Shown: positions 29,022 through 37,665 of the stretch, one piece after another
Numbering within the stretch: the first letter of the stretch is position 1
Layout of the letters: each line of letters starts with the position of its first letter
DNA from: Actinomycetes bacterium
GTDB lineage: Bacteria > Actinomycetota > Acidimicrobiia > Acidimicrobiales > RAAP-2
DNA length: 63,347 nt
Assembly (NCBI GenBank): GCA_021791145.1
Contig: JAJYXE010000041.1
Span: 1 to 63,347, forward strand
Direction: 5' to 3'
Position numbers and translations under genes: made by a program
Notes under the pieces: generated by a model
What the model was told of the DNA's origin: nothing
Seen by the model: only the letters and a program-made list of their open reading frames with translations
The model's database searches: none

Positions 29022-30029
29022 ATGGCGAAGGTGAGCCCGTCAAGCGGTGCGGCGCGAGCGCAGCACCGGCGAGCCACCGCCGAGCGCGGCCAACGGCTCC
29101 CGCTGGACGGCACGGGCTCACCGGCTGGCGATGCGCGTGCTTCGTGGGATGCAGTTGGTACGGACGCGGCGAGGCGTGTCGGCTTCGACGTCGAGGCGAT
29201 GCGGCACTACGTGCTCAGCCGCATGACGCCAGAGGGCGGCTACTCCTTCTACCGGGTCCCGGCCTGGGGTGTCGAGGAGCCGAACGCGCCGGACACCCTC
29301 GCTGCGCTGGAGTCGCTGCGCCTTCTCGGGGTCCGGCCCCCCGAGCCCGATGGGACCGTCCGGTACCTGCGCCGCCTGCAGCAGCACGACGGCGGCTACC
29401 CCAGTCTCACCATCGGCTGGGCCGCCATCTCGGCCCTGCGCCTCCTCTCCAGCCGGCCCGAGCGCTCGCCGGACGAGTGGATCGCCAGGTGGGCCGGCGC
29501 CATGCGGAACGCCCCGCGCAGAGGCGACGCGGCGACCTCGCTGCGTGACGGCGCGCGCCTCATCGAGATCGAGGCGGCGCGGGGGGACGGGCCCGATCCA
29601 CGCACGCGGCGATGGGCGGGCGAGCTGCTCGACGCCACGGCCGACCGCGCCGGTGGATGGGCGCGGCCGGAAGCGGACCTGGAGACCACCGGCCTCGCGC
29701 TCTTGCTGGCCGCTCGTGCCGCGTGGGAGCCCGACGCCGCCGCTCTGGCCCAGTTCCTCCGGCGCTGCGAAGACTCGAACCTCGGGTTGCGCCTACGCCC
29801 GGACGCGGTCACGACGTCGGTCGGGACGCTCTGGGGCGGCCTCCTGCTCGCCGACGCCGTCCACGCGCGCCTGCGCTACCCCGACGCCCTGGCCCGCAGC
29901 CTCGTGCTCCTGCAGCGGCGCGACGGCGGCCTCGGCGCGCGCCACCTGGCGATCTCGACCCTGCAGGACACCTGGCGGGGGCTCCAGTCCGCCGCGCTGC
30001 TCGACCGAATCACAAAGGAGGGCTCGTGA
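29022..30029 (+). CDS. Prenyltransferase/squalene-cyclase repeat protein of unknown role
   Basis: A 335-residue, mostly helical protein with alpha/alpha-barrel repeats of the prenyltransferase-terpene cyclase type. Repeat turns are seen as MTPEGGYSFY (residue 67), QQHDGGYPS, DRAGGWARP and QRRDGGLGARH, comparable to the QW/beta-subunit repeats of geranylgeranyl transferase and squalene-hopene cyclase. The DxDD cyclase motif and the Zn ligands of protein prenyltransferases are not evident, so an enzymatic activity is uncertain. The stop codon overlaps the PEP synthase start (TGATG), implying translational coupling and a joint function. The first 40 residues are polar and low-complexity, so the start may lie further in. 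Confidence 0.65.
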   Translation: MAKVSPSSGAARAQHRRATAERGQRLPLDGTGSPAGDARASWDAVGTDAARRVGFDVEAMRHYVLSRMTPEGGYSFYRVPAWGVEEPNAPDTLAALESLRLLGVRPPEPDGTVRYLRRLQQHDGGYPSLTIGWAAISALRLLSSRPERSPDEWIARWAGAMRNAPRRGDAATSLRDGARLIEIEAARGDGPDPRTRRWAGELLDATADRAGGWARPEADLETTGLALLLAARAAWEPDAAALAQFLRRCEDSNLGLRLRPDAVTTSVGTLWGGLLLADAVHARLRYPDALARSLVLLQRRDGGLGARHLAISTLQDTWRGLQSAALLDRITKEGS

Positions 30030-32443
30030 TGGCCCAATCGCGCTATGTCCGGTTCTTCGACTCCTTCGGGATCGGCGACGTACCGCTCGTCGGCGGCAAG
30101 AACGCCTCGTTGGGCGAGATGTACTCCGGCCTCTCCGCCGAGGGCGTCCTCGTGCCCAACGGCTTTGCGATCACCGCTGACGCCTACCGCGCCATGCTCG
30201 ACGCCGCCGGCGCTGGCGCCGCCCTGCACGCCGCACTCGACGGGCTCGACCCGAGCGACGTCACAGACCTCGCCCGACGCGCCCGCCAGGCCCGGGAGGT
30301 GGTCTACGGGGCAGGGATCCCCGAAGAGGTGGAGGCCGAGATCCTGGCCGGCTACCGCAAGCTCCAAGAGCAGTACGGCGAAGACGTCCGCCTGGCGGTG
30401 CGCTCGTCTGCGACGGCCGAGGACCTCCCCACCGCGAGCTTCGCCGGCCAGCAGGACACCTTCTTGAACATCCGCGGCGACCAGCACCTGCTCGAGGCCT
30501 GCCGCCGCTGCTACGCCAGCCTCTTCACGGACCGCGCGGTCCACTACCGCGTCGACGAGGGGTTCGACCACTTCAAGGTGGCCCTCTCGATCGGGGTGAT
30601 GAAGATGGTCCGCTCCGACCTCGCTTCCTCGGGGGTGATGTTCTCCCTGGACACCGAGTCGGGCTTCAAAGACGTCGTGTTCGTCACCGGCTCGTGGGGG
30701 CTCGGGGAGAACGTGGTGCAGGGGGCGGTCGACCCCGACGAGTTCTACGTCCACAAGCCGACCTTCACCGACGGCCACCGTGCGGTGCTGCGCCGCATGC
30801 TCGGGGACAAGGCGGTGAAGATGATCTTCTCCGAAGGAGGGGCGCGCACCACCCGCAACATCCCGACCCCCAGAGCCGACCGCGCCCGCTTCTGCCTCTC
30901 GGACGCCGACGTGCTCGAGCTCGCTGGCCAGGCCATCGCCATCGAGCGCCACTACGGCCGGCCGATGGACATGGAGTGGGCCAAGGACGGGACCGACGGC
31001 AAGCTCTACGTCGTCCAAGCGCGGCCCGAGACGGTCGCGTCCCAGCGGCACGCCACGGTCATCGAGCGCTACGTCCTCGACGGCGCCGCGCCGCTGCTCG
31101 CAGAGGGCCGCTCGGTCGGAGAGAAGGTCGCGTCGGGCCCGGCCCGCGTCATCGAGAGCCTGGACCGCCTGGGCGAGTTCCGCCCAGGGGAGGTCCTGGT
31201 GGCCGACACCACGACGCCCGACTGGGAGCCGGTGATGAAGAACGCTGCGGCGATCGTCACCAACCGGGGCGGGCGCACCTGTCACGCCGCCATCGTGGCC
31301 CGAGAGCTCGGGGTTCCCGCGGTCGTCGGCACCGGCGACGCCACGACGTCCATCCCCGAGGGGAGGGCGGTCACGGTGTCGTGCGCCGAGGGTGACGTCG
31401 GGCGGGTCTACGACGGCGACGTGGCCTTCCACGTGGAGCGGACCGAGGTCGCCGACCTGCCCCGGCCCGCCACGAAGGTCATGATCAACCTCGGCGACCC
31501 GGACCTCGCCTTCAAGACCTCGTTCCTCCCCAATGACGGTGTGGGCCTCGCGCGCATGGAGTTCATCGTCTCGGAGTCCATCAAGGCCCATCCCCTCGCC
31601 CTCCTGCACCCCGAGCGCGTGACCGACGCCCATACCAGAGCGGCGATCGCCCGGCTCGTCCAGGGCTACGAGAGCGGTGAGAAGTTCTTCGTCGAGCGGC
31701 TCTCCGAGGGCATCGGCACCATCGCCGCCGCCTTCTGGCCCAAGCCCGTCGTGGTCCGGATGTCGGACTTCAAGACCAACGAGTACGCGAGCCTCCTCGG
31801 GGGGAAGGACTTCGAGCCCCAGGAGGCCAATCCGATGCTCGGCTTCCGCGGCGCCTCGCGCTACGCCCATCCCGCCTACGCGGAGGGCTTCGCCCTCGAA
31901 TGCGCAGCCATGCGGCGCGTGCGAGACGACATGGGCCTCACCAACGTGGTGATCATGCTTCCCTTCGTCCGCCGGATCGAGGAGGCCAAGGGGGTCCTTC
32001 AGCGCATGGAGGAGCTCGGCCTGCGGCGTGCAGAGCGCGGCCTCGAGATCTACGCCATGTGCGAGATCCCCAACAACGTCATCCTCGTCGACCGTTTCGC
32101 AGAGCTCTTCGACGGCTTCTCGATCGGGTCCAACGACCTCACCCAGCTCACCTTGGGCGTCGACCGCGACAGCGAGATCGTCGCGTTCGACTACGACGAG
32201 CGCGACGAGGGGGTGAAGGAGATGATCCGCCTCGCCGTGGAGGGCTGCCGCCGCAACGGCATCCATTCGGGGCTCTGCGGCCAGGCGCCGTCGGACTACC
32301 CGGACATGGCGGAGTACCTGGTCGAGCTCGGGATCGACTCGATGAGCCTCAACCCCGACACCGTGATCGAGACGACCAGGTCGGTGCTCGACGTCGAGAA
32401 GCGGCTGGGGCGGTCCCCGCGTCCTGTCGGCGCCTCCGCTTGA
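30029..32443 (+). CDS. ppsA: Phosphoenolpyruvate synthase (pyruvate, water dikinase)
   Basis: About 804 residues from ATG 30029, behind AAAGGAGGG; GTG 30026 is a minor alternative. The N-terminal ATP-grasp domain starts with DVPLVGGKNASLGEMYSGL and has AVRSSATAEDLPTASFAGQQ and RSDLASSGVMFSLDTESGF. The swivelling domain has the phospho-His in GGRTCHAAIVARELGVPA, followed by VVGTGDAT as in PpsA rather than PPDK. The C-terminal TIM barrel shows EFIVSESIKAHPLALLHP, ANPMLGFRGASRYAHP, IGSNDLTQLTLGVDRDS and GLCGQAPSDYPD with the proton-donor Cys. It makes PEP, AMP and phosphate from pyruvate, ATP and water, for gluconeogenesis. Coupled to the preceding prenyltransferase-repeat gene. Confidence 0.93.
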   Translation: MAQSRYVRFFDSFGIGDVPLVGGKNASLGEMYSGLSAEGVLVPNGFAITADAYRAMLDAAGAGAALHAALDGLDPSDVTDLARRARQAREVVYGAGIPEEVEAEILAGYRKLQEQYGEDVRLAVRSSATAEDLPTASFAGQQDTFLNIRGDQHLLEACRRCYASLFTDRAVHYRVDEGFDHFKVALSIGVMKMVRSDLASSGVMFSLDTESGFKDVVFVTGSWGLGENVVQGAVDPDEFYVHKPTFTDGHRAVLRRMLGDKAVKMIFSEGGARTTRNIPTPRADRARFCLSDADVLELAGQAIAIERHYGRPMDMEWAKDGTDGKLYVVQARPETVASQRHATVIERYVLDGAAPLLAEGRSVGEKVASGPARVIESLDRLGEFRPGEVLVADTTTPDWEPVMKNAAAIVTNRGGRTCHAAIVARELGVPAVVGTGDATTSIPEGRAVTVSCAEGDVGRVYDGDVAFHVERTEVADLPRPATKVMINLGDPDLAFKTSFLPNDGVGLARMEFIVSESIKAHPLALLHPERVTDAHTRAAIARLVQGYESGEKFFVERLSEGIGTIAAAFWPKPVVVRMSDFKTNEYASLLGGKDFEPQEANPMLGFRGASRYAHPAYAEGFALECAAMRRVRDDMGLTNVVIMLPFVRRIEEAKGVLQRMEELGLRRAERGLEIYAMCEIPNNVILVDRFAELFDGFSIGSNDLTQLTLGVDRDSEIVAFDYDERDEGVKEMIRLAVEGCRRNGIHSGLCGQAPSDYPDMAEYLVELGIDSMSLNPDTVIETTRSVLDVEKRLGRSPRPVGASA

Positions 32444-32540
32444 CCACCGGGAGGGGCGCGGGTGGCGCGGGACGCACCCGGAGCGATAGAAGACACCAAG
32501 GGGCGGCAACGGCGGGGAGAGCGACGGAGCAGACGGCACG

Positions 32541-32825
32541 ATGGACGGAGAAGACACGGAGCGCGCGCCGGTGAGCCTCCAGCTCACCAGAGCGCAGGCC
32601 GGGGACCTCGCGGAGCTGCTCGCGACCTGCCTGCGGGACCTGAGCGCCGAGATCGCCGACACCACAAACCCGGGCTACCGAGAGAAGCTCAAGGACCGAC
32701 GCGACCGGCTCGCCCAGGTGGGCGACGAGTTGGGAGGTCTCCTCGGGACCGAGACGCCGGCAGCTGGCGCCCACCCGGGGCCCTTGGAGGAGGAAGCGCT
32801 CGGGCAGCTGCACCCCGACGCGTGA
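32541..32825 (+). CDS. Small conserved helical protein
   Basis: A 94-residue acidic protein, ATG 32541 with AGCAG-type ribosome binding site. It is predicted to be a helical hairpin: LTRAQAGDLAELLATCLRDL and then IADTTNPGYREKLKDRRDRL. This resembles a widespread actinobacterial hypothetical family of about 70-90 residues carrying an E-I-x-x-T-x-N-x-x-Y/F-R-x-x-L-x-x-R-R motif. Function unknown. It lies about 100 bases after the PEP synthase gene on the same strand. Confidence 0.7.
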   Translation: MDGEDTERAPVSLQLTRAQAGDLAELLATCLRDLSAEIADTTNPGYREKLKDRRDRLAQVGDELGGLLGTETPAAGAHPGPLEEEALGQLHPDA

Positions 32826-32892
32826 TCGCCGACCCGGCAGGGGGGTGCGCCCGGCCGTGAAGGGGCGGCCGCAACCCAGCGCGCCGTCCGCC

Positions 32893-33474
32893 TCAGCCCG
32901 GTCGCTCGTCGGGCCGAGCCACCGAGCCCGCATCCTTCGGCCGGGCGAGGTCCTGCTCGATCGCCGCGGCGAGGTCCTCTACGAACGCCTCGGCCGTGGA
33001 CACCGCCACGCGGCCACCGACCAGCCGGTCCACCAGGAGCCCCACGATGCCTCCGGGAGGCCGGTACTCCCCGCTCAAGACGAGCTCGGTGCTGTTCTCG
33101 GACACCGGTCGCAGGCCCAGATCCGCCTCCATCACCGGGAACAGCTCGGCAGAGTAGCTGGACCGCCAGGAGAGGTGGACGATCGCGTGCGGGCTCCCAG
33201 AGGCAGGGCGGAAGAACTCGATCGTCGCTGGGAACCGGAGCCACCTGCGCCAGCCCCGGGTCGTCAGCACCGCGTGGAACCGTCCGTCTTCGGTCGTCGC
33301 AGCGCGGAGGTAGGCAAGAGCGATGAGCTGGTCCGGGCCTACCCGCAGCGCCTGCTCGATCGCTGCGTAGGACGCGGCGACGACGACCGTCGCAGTGACG
33401 ATCTCACGGGACGCGTGCCGCTCCCCATGGGCCGGCGCGTGCGCCGCGCCCTGCTTGCGATCGGGTGGGGGCAT
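32893..33474 (-). CDS. SRPBCC-like protein of unknown function
   Basis: A 193-residue soluble protein. From residue 22 (SREIVTATVVVAASYAAIEQ) to about 170 the alternation of short strands and a long C-terminal helix (ALVDRL-type GGRVAVSTAEAFVEDLAAAI) resembles the START/SRPBCC helix-grip fold that binds lipids or other hydrophobic ligands. FFRPASGSPHAIVHLSW and LVLSGEYRPPGG are central strands. No catalytic motif can be named. The start codon overlaps the upstream open frame of the divergent phosphorylase gene, so the two probably share a compact promoter. Confidence 0.6.
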   Translation of the reverse strand: MPPPDRKQGAAHAPAHGERHASREIVTATVVVAASYAAIEQALRVGPDQLIALAYLRAATTEDGRFHAVLTTRGWRRWLRFPATIEFFRPASGSPHAIVHLSWRSSYSAELFPVMEADLGLRPVSENSTELVLSGEYRPPGGIVGLLVDRLVGGRVAVSTAEAFVEDLAAAIEQDLARPKDAGSVARPDERPG

Positions 33475-33560
33475 CGCAGAACCTCCGTCAGCTCTGGCGC
33501 GTCCAGCGTTGCGAGCCTTGCCCGGGCACCTGCGCCGACCTCGCCAAAAGGACGCTCGTC

Positions 33561-36500
33561 ATGGTGCGATCCTACGAGCACCGCACCCGAGCACCGCAGG
33601 CGATGACTGCCGCGAGGCTGCACCTGCGACTCGACGGTCTCGATGCGGTCGTCTTCGACCTCGACGGGGTCCTGACCGACACGGCCAGCTTGCACGAGCG
33701 TGCGTGGGTCGAAGCCTTCGGAGCGGTCTTCGAAGCGGCCCCGGCCCACGGCTCGCCGGCTGGCGGACCGCTCAGCCACGCGGACTACCGGCGGCTCATC
33801 GACGGCAGACCCCGCCTGGAAGGGGTCCGCTCGGTCCTGGCGGATCGACACCTCGATCTTCCCGAGGGCTCGCACGACGACCGACCGGGTCCCGGCTCGG
33901 CGTGGGCCATCGCCAATGCCGAGGACCTCCGCTTCCTCGAGCTGCTCCGCACGGTAGGCCCCCGCGCCTTCGCGTCCTCGGCGGCGCTCCTCCGTCGGCT
34001 CGGGCAGGCAGGCATCCTCACGGCCCTGGTCAGCGCCAGCCAGCACTGCGACGAGATCCTCGCAGGCACCGGGCTCGGCGAGCTGTTCGACGCGGTCGTC
34101 GACGCGCGGGCCGCCGCCGCGATGCAGCTCGCGGGCAAGCCCGCGCCCGACACGTTCCTCGAGGCGTTGGCGCGGCTCGGGACCCGCCCCCAAGGTGCGG
34201 CGGTCTTCGAGGACTCGGCATCCGGCGTACGAGCCGGACGCAGCGCAGGCTTCCGGACCGTCGTCGGGGTCGACCGCCACAAGGACGCGGGCGAGCTCCA
34301 CGACGCCGGCGCGCACAGCGTGATCGCCGACCTCTCGCAGGTGGACCTGGATGGCAGGGGACCCGCGGGGGACGCGTGGCACTTCGGCGAGGACGAGTCC
34401 GACCTCGCCCGCGAAGGGGTGAGGGAGACCCTGTGCACGCTCGGCAACGGCGTTCTCGCGACGCGAGGGGCGCGCACCTACGTCGTGGCCGACGCAACGA
34501 CCTACTACCCGGGGACCTACTTCGCCGGCGTCTACAACAGGGCACCGGCGACAATCCGCGGCCAGCACGTCGAGCGCGAGGCGATCGTGAACGCGCCGAA
34601 CTGGCTCTCCCTCCGCTTCTCGGTCGACGGCGGCCCGCTGCTCGGAGACGATCTTGCCGGCATCACGCGGAGCAGCCTCCGCCTGGACGTGCGCCGGGGC
34701 GTCCTCGAGCGCCGCTACCGCGTGGTCACAGGGGCCAAGCGCACCTCCGTGCTCGAACGGCGACTGGTCTCCATGGCCTCCCCGCACCTCGCCGCCATCG
34801 AGCTCACGCTCGTCGCAGAGAACTGGTCAGGCATCGTGGAGCTGCGCTCGGCGCTCGACGGAGCGGTGGCGGACGCCGAAACGCTCGAAGAGCGCCTGCT
34901 CTCCCCGCGCCACCTCGAGATCATCGACGGAGGCGAGGAGCCTCCCGACGTGATGTGGCTGGCCGCGCGCACGGTCCAGTCACAGGTGACGCTCGCACAG
35001 GCCGCGCGCACGCGGCTCAGCCTCGAAGAAGAGTCCCGGACATCCGCCTTCGACGGCACGGCCGTGACCCAGGTCCTCACCGCTCACCTCGCTGCCGGAG
35101 GCCGCCTCACCTGCGAGAAGGTCGTCGCCTTCCACACGTCGCGCGACGCCGCCGTCTCCGAGCCGATCGGCGCCGCACGCGCGAGCGCCCGGCGCGCCCC
35201 GAGCTTCGAGGCACTCCTGGGAGCGCACCAGCGGGAGTGGGCGGAGCTCTGGCGTCGAGGCGCCATCGAGCTCTCGGGACGCCACGTCGGCACCCAGCGA
35301 ACCATCAATCTCAATCGCTTCCACCTGCTCCAGGTCGCCTCCCCACACGTCGTCGACTGCGACGTCGGGCTCGGGGCTCGCGGGCTGCACGGCGAGGGGT
35401 ACCTCGGCCACGTCTTCTGGGACGAGATGTTCGTCCTCCCGGTGCTCGAGCTCCGCTTCTCCGAAGTCGCCCGCGCGCTGCTCTCCTATCGGTCCCGCCG
35501 GCTCGGCGAAGCCCGCCACGCAGCGCGGGCCGCGGGCCACGCCGGGGCGATGTACCCCTGGCAGAGCGGGAGCGACGGGCGCGACGAGACCCCCGACTGG
35601 CTCTACAACCCCCTCTCCGGACGCTGGTTGCCCGACCGCTCGGGCCACCAGCGCCACGTGGGTCTCGCCGTCGCGTTCAACTACTGGGGGTACTGGCAAG
35701 CGACCGGCGACGCCGAGCACCTCGTGCACCGAGGAGGCGAGGTGCTCTTGGAGATCGCCCGCTACTTCTCGAGCCTCGCCGTCTTCGACGAGACCTTGGG
35801 ACGCCACCGGATCAAAGGGGTGATGGGGCCCGACGAGTTCCACGACGGGTACCCCGGAACCGACGCGCCAGGAATCGACGACAACGCCTACACCAACGTG
35901 ATGGCTGCGTGGCTCTTCGCCAGGATCGGCGATCTCGCCGAGATCCTGGGCCGCCGAGGCGGCGCCGAGACGCTCGACCGCCTGGCATGCACGCCCGAGG
36001 AGCTGGCGCGCTTCGAGGAGCTCTCGCGGAGCCTCTACGTGCCGTACTTCGACGGCATGATCGCACAGTTCGACCGCTACGACTCCCTCGAGCCGCTCGA
36101 CCTCGACGCCTACCGCGACCGCTACGGCAGCCTCGGGCGCCTGGACCTCATCTTGGAGGCGGAAGGCGACACCGTCCGGCGCTACCAGGTCGCCAAGCAG
36201 CCCGACGTGCTCATGCTCCTCTACTTGTTCTCGGCCGAGGAGCTGCGCGACCTGCTCGGGCGTCTGGGCTACGAGCTCAGCGCCGAGACCATCCGCCGCA
36301 TGGTCGAGTTCTACTCGGCCAGGGTGACGCACGGCTCCTCGCTGTCACGGGTCGTGCACGCGTGGGTGGCGGCCAGGAGCGACCGAGCGGCCTCCTGGCA
36401 GCACTTCTCCGAGGCCCTCGCGCTCGACATCCACGACTCACAGGGAGGCACGACCAGGGAGGGGATCCACCTCGGGGCGATGGCGGGCACCCTCGACATC

Positions 36501-36758
36501 CTCACCCGCTGCTACAGCGGCCTCGAGGTGCGCGCCGAGGCGCTCTGGCTGAACCCGAGGCTTCCGCGCGAGCTGGAACGCCTCGGCTTCGCCATCGAGT
36601 ACCGGGGGCACCTGCTCGACGTCGGCATCGACCACCACGAGGTGCGCGTCGACGACAGGGACGGCCCGCCGGCCGTGGCGACCGTGCTCATCCAGGGCCA
36701 CCCGTACCAGCTCGGACGCGGCGGACAGCTCCGCCACCGGCTGGCCCAGCCGTCGTGA
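33561..36758 (+). CDS. Beta-phosphoglucomutase - GH65 disaccharide phosphorylase fusion
   Basis: About 1065 residues from ATG 33561 (AAAAGGA upstream; in-frame alternatives at 33465 and 33603). The HAD mutase domain (residues about 15-255) has VVFDLDGVLTDTASLHERAW, KPAPDTFLEALARLG and VFEDSASGVRAG, as in beta-phosphoglucomutase. Then a GH65 phosphorylase: the N-terminal beta-sandwich (VRETLCTLGNGVLATRG), the GHVFWDEMFVLPVLELR motif, general-acid Glu in KGVMGPDEFHDGYPG, and the phosphate-loop TREGIHLGAMAGT. GH65 enzymes split trehalose, maltose or kojibiose with phosphate to glucose plus beta-glucose 1-phosphate, which the fused mutase turns into glucose 6-phosphate. The actinobacterial FWDEMFV variant resembles the Rv3401-type; trehalose is a good guess for substrate. 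Product feeds the nearby glycolytic genes. Confidence 0.9.
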   Translation: MVRSYEHRTRAPQAMTAARLHLRLDGLDAVVFDLDGVLTDTASLHERAWVEAFGAVFEAAPAHGSPAGGPLSHADYRRLIDGRPRLEGVRSVLADRHLDLPEGSHDDRPGPGSAWAIANAEDLRFLELLRTVGPRAFASSAALLRRLGQAGILTALVSASQHCDEILAGTGLGELFDAVVDARAAAAMQLAGKPAPDTFLEALARLGTRPQGAAVFEDSASGVRAGRSAGFRTVVGVDRHKDAGELHDAGAHSVIADLSQVDLDGRGPAGDAWHFGEDESDLAREGVRETLCTLGNGVLATRGARTYVVADATTYYPGTYFAGVYNRAPATIRGQHVEREAIVNAPNWLSLRFSVDGGPLLGDDLAGITRSSLRLDVRRGVLERRYRVVTGAKRTSVLERRLVSMASPHLAAIELTLVAENWSGIVELRSALDGAVADAETLEERLLSPRHLEIIDGGEEPPDVMWLAARTVQSQVTLAQAARTRLSLEEESRTSAFDGTAVTQVLTAHLAAGGRLTCEKVVAFHTSRDAAVSEPIGAARASARRAPSFEALLGAHQREWAELWRRGAIELSGRHVGTQRTINLNRFHLLQVASPHVVDCDVGLGARGLHGEGYLGHVFWDEMFVLPVLELRFSEVARALLSYRSRRLGEARHAARAAGHAGAMYPWQSGSDGRDETPDWLYNPLSGRWLPDRSGHQRHVGLAVAFNYWGYWQATGDAEHLVHRGGEVLLEIARYFSSLAVFDETLGRHRIKGVMGPDEFHDGYPGTDAPGIDDNAYTNVMAAWLFARIGDLAEILGRRGGAETLDRLACTPEELARFEELSRSLYVPYFDGMIAQFDRYDSLEPLDLDAYRDRYGSLGRLDLILEAEGDTVRRYQVAKQPDVLMLLYLFSAEELRDLLGRLGYELSAETIRRMVEFYSARVTHGSSLSRVVHAWVAARSDRAASWQHFSEALALDIHDSQGGTTREGIHLGAMAGTLDILTRCYSGLEVRAEALWLNPRLPRELERLGFAIEYRGHLLDVGIDHHEVRVDDRDGPPAVATVLIQGHPYQLGRGGQLRHRLAQPS

Positions 36759-36789
36759 CCGCAGGGCCCCGTCGCCGACGAGCCCGCGA

Positions 36790-37665
36790 CTAGCCCGTCC
36801 GCCGGAACCCGCTCACCGCGAGCGCGAGGAAGGCGACCGCCAGCGCGGCGACGATGCCGAGCTCGGCGCCCATCGGAAGGGTGGTGCCGAAGAGGCTGAC
36901 GCCGACCGGGAAGCGTGCCGCCGCTTGCGGTGTGAGATGCTGGGCCGCCTGCACGATGTGGCGGACCGGGTCGACGGCGTAGGTGAGGGGATTGAGGCGG
37001 GTGATGACCCCGAGCCACGTGGGCAGGCCTGCGAGCGGGAAGAGGGCTCCCGACAGGAACAGCATCGGGAACAGCATCAGCTGCATGACCACCGCGAAGC
37101 CCTCCATGCTCTGGATGCGGCTCGCCACCGATATCCCGAACGCCGTGAGCGTGAGCGCCATGAGCAGCTCGCAGCCGATCACCTCGAACACCACCGCGAC
37201 GGTGAGGTGCACGCCCACGAGCGGAGCGAGGAGCAGCATGATGGTGCCCTGGGTCGAAGCGATGGTGGCGCCTCCCAGGCACTTCCCCACGACCAGTGCG
37301 GCGCGGCTCACCGGCGCGACCAGCATCTCCCGGAGGAACCCGAACTCGCGGTCCCACACGATGGAGATCGCCGAGCCGATGGCCGTCGTGCTCACGGTCA
37401 TCGCGACGACGCCGGGGAGCACGAACTTCGTGAAGCCGAACCCGTGGATGGTCGGCGTGAGCGTGCTCATCCCGTAACCGAGCACGAAGAGGAACACGAA
37501 GGGCTGGATGAAGCCCGAGAGGATCCTGGACCGGGTGCGCTCGAAGCGGATGAGCTCGCGCTGCCACACCATGCCGATCGTGCGCAGCTCCTCTCCCAGG
37601 CTGGGCGGCTGGTCGACGATTTGCGCCGTTGCGGTGCGAATGGGCAGGACGGTCATGTCGCTCAC
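36790..37665 (-). CDS. ABC-2 type transporter permease (DrrB-like)
   Basis: A 291-residue membrane protein of the ABC-2 exporter family. Six hydrophobic segments; the first soluble stretch SLGEELRTIGMVWQRELIRF, then ILSGFIQPFVFLFVLGYGMS and the ABC-2 signature region EFGFLREMLVAPVSRAALVV. It pairs with the ATPase whose stop codon directly abuts the GTG start at 37665 (ATG 37656 is in frame too; the AGGAGG is 3 or 12 bases away). Likely exports a lipid, antibiotic or similar hydrophobic compound. Convergent with the phosphorylase gene. Confidence 0.88.
   Translation of the reverse strand: MSDMTVLPIRTATAQIVDQPPSLGEELRTIGMVWQRELIRFERTRSRILSGFIQPFVFLFVLGYGMSTLTPTIHGFGFTKFVLPGVVAMTVSTTAIGSAISIVWDREFGFLREMLVAPVSRAALVVGKCLGGATIASTQGTIMLLLAPLVGVHLTVAVVFEVIGCELLMALTLTAFGISVASRIQSMEGFAVVMQLMLFPMLFLSGALFPLAGLPTWLGVITRLNPLTYAVDPVRHIVQAAQHLTPQAAARFPVGVSLFGTTLPMGAELGIVAALAVAFLALAVSGFRRTG

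Noticed and set aside
29876..32665. Reverse frame of 929 codons opposite PEP synthase
   Set aside because: Antisense shadow of a highly conserved enzyme; no independent motif.
33395..36793. Forward frame of 1132 codons in a second frame of the phosphorylase fusion
   Set aside because: Arg/Pro/His-rich +1 shadow; the GH65 and HAD motifs are all in the other frame.
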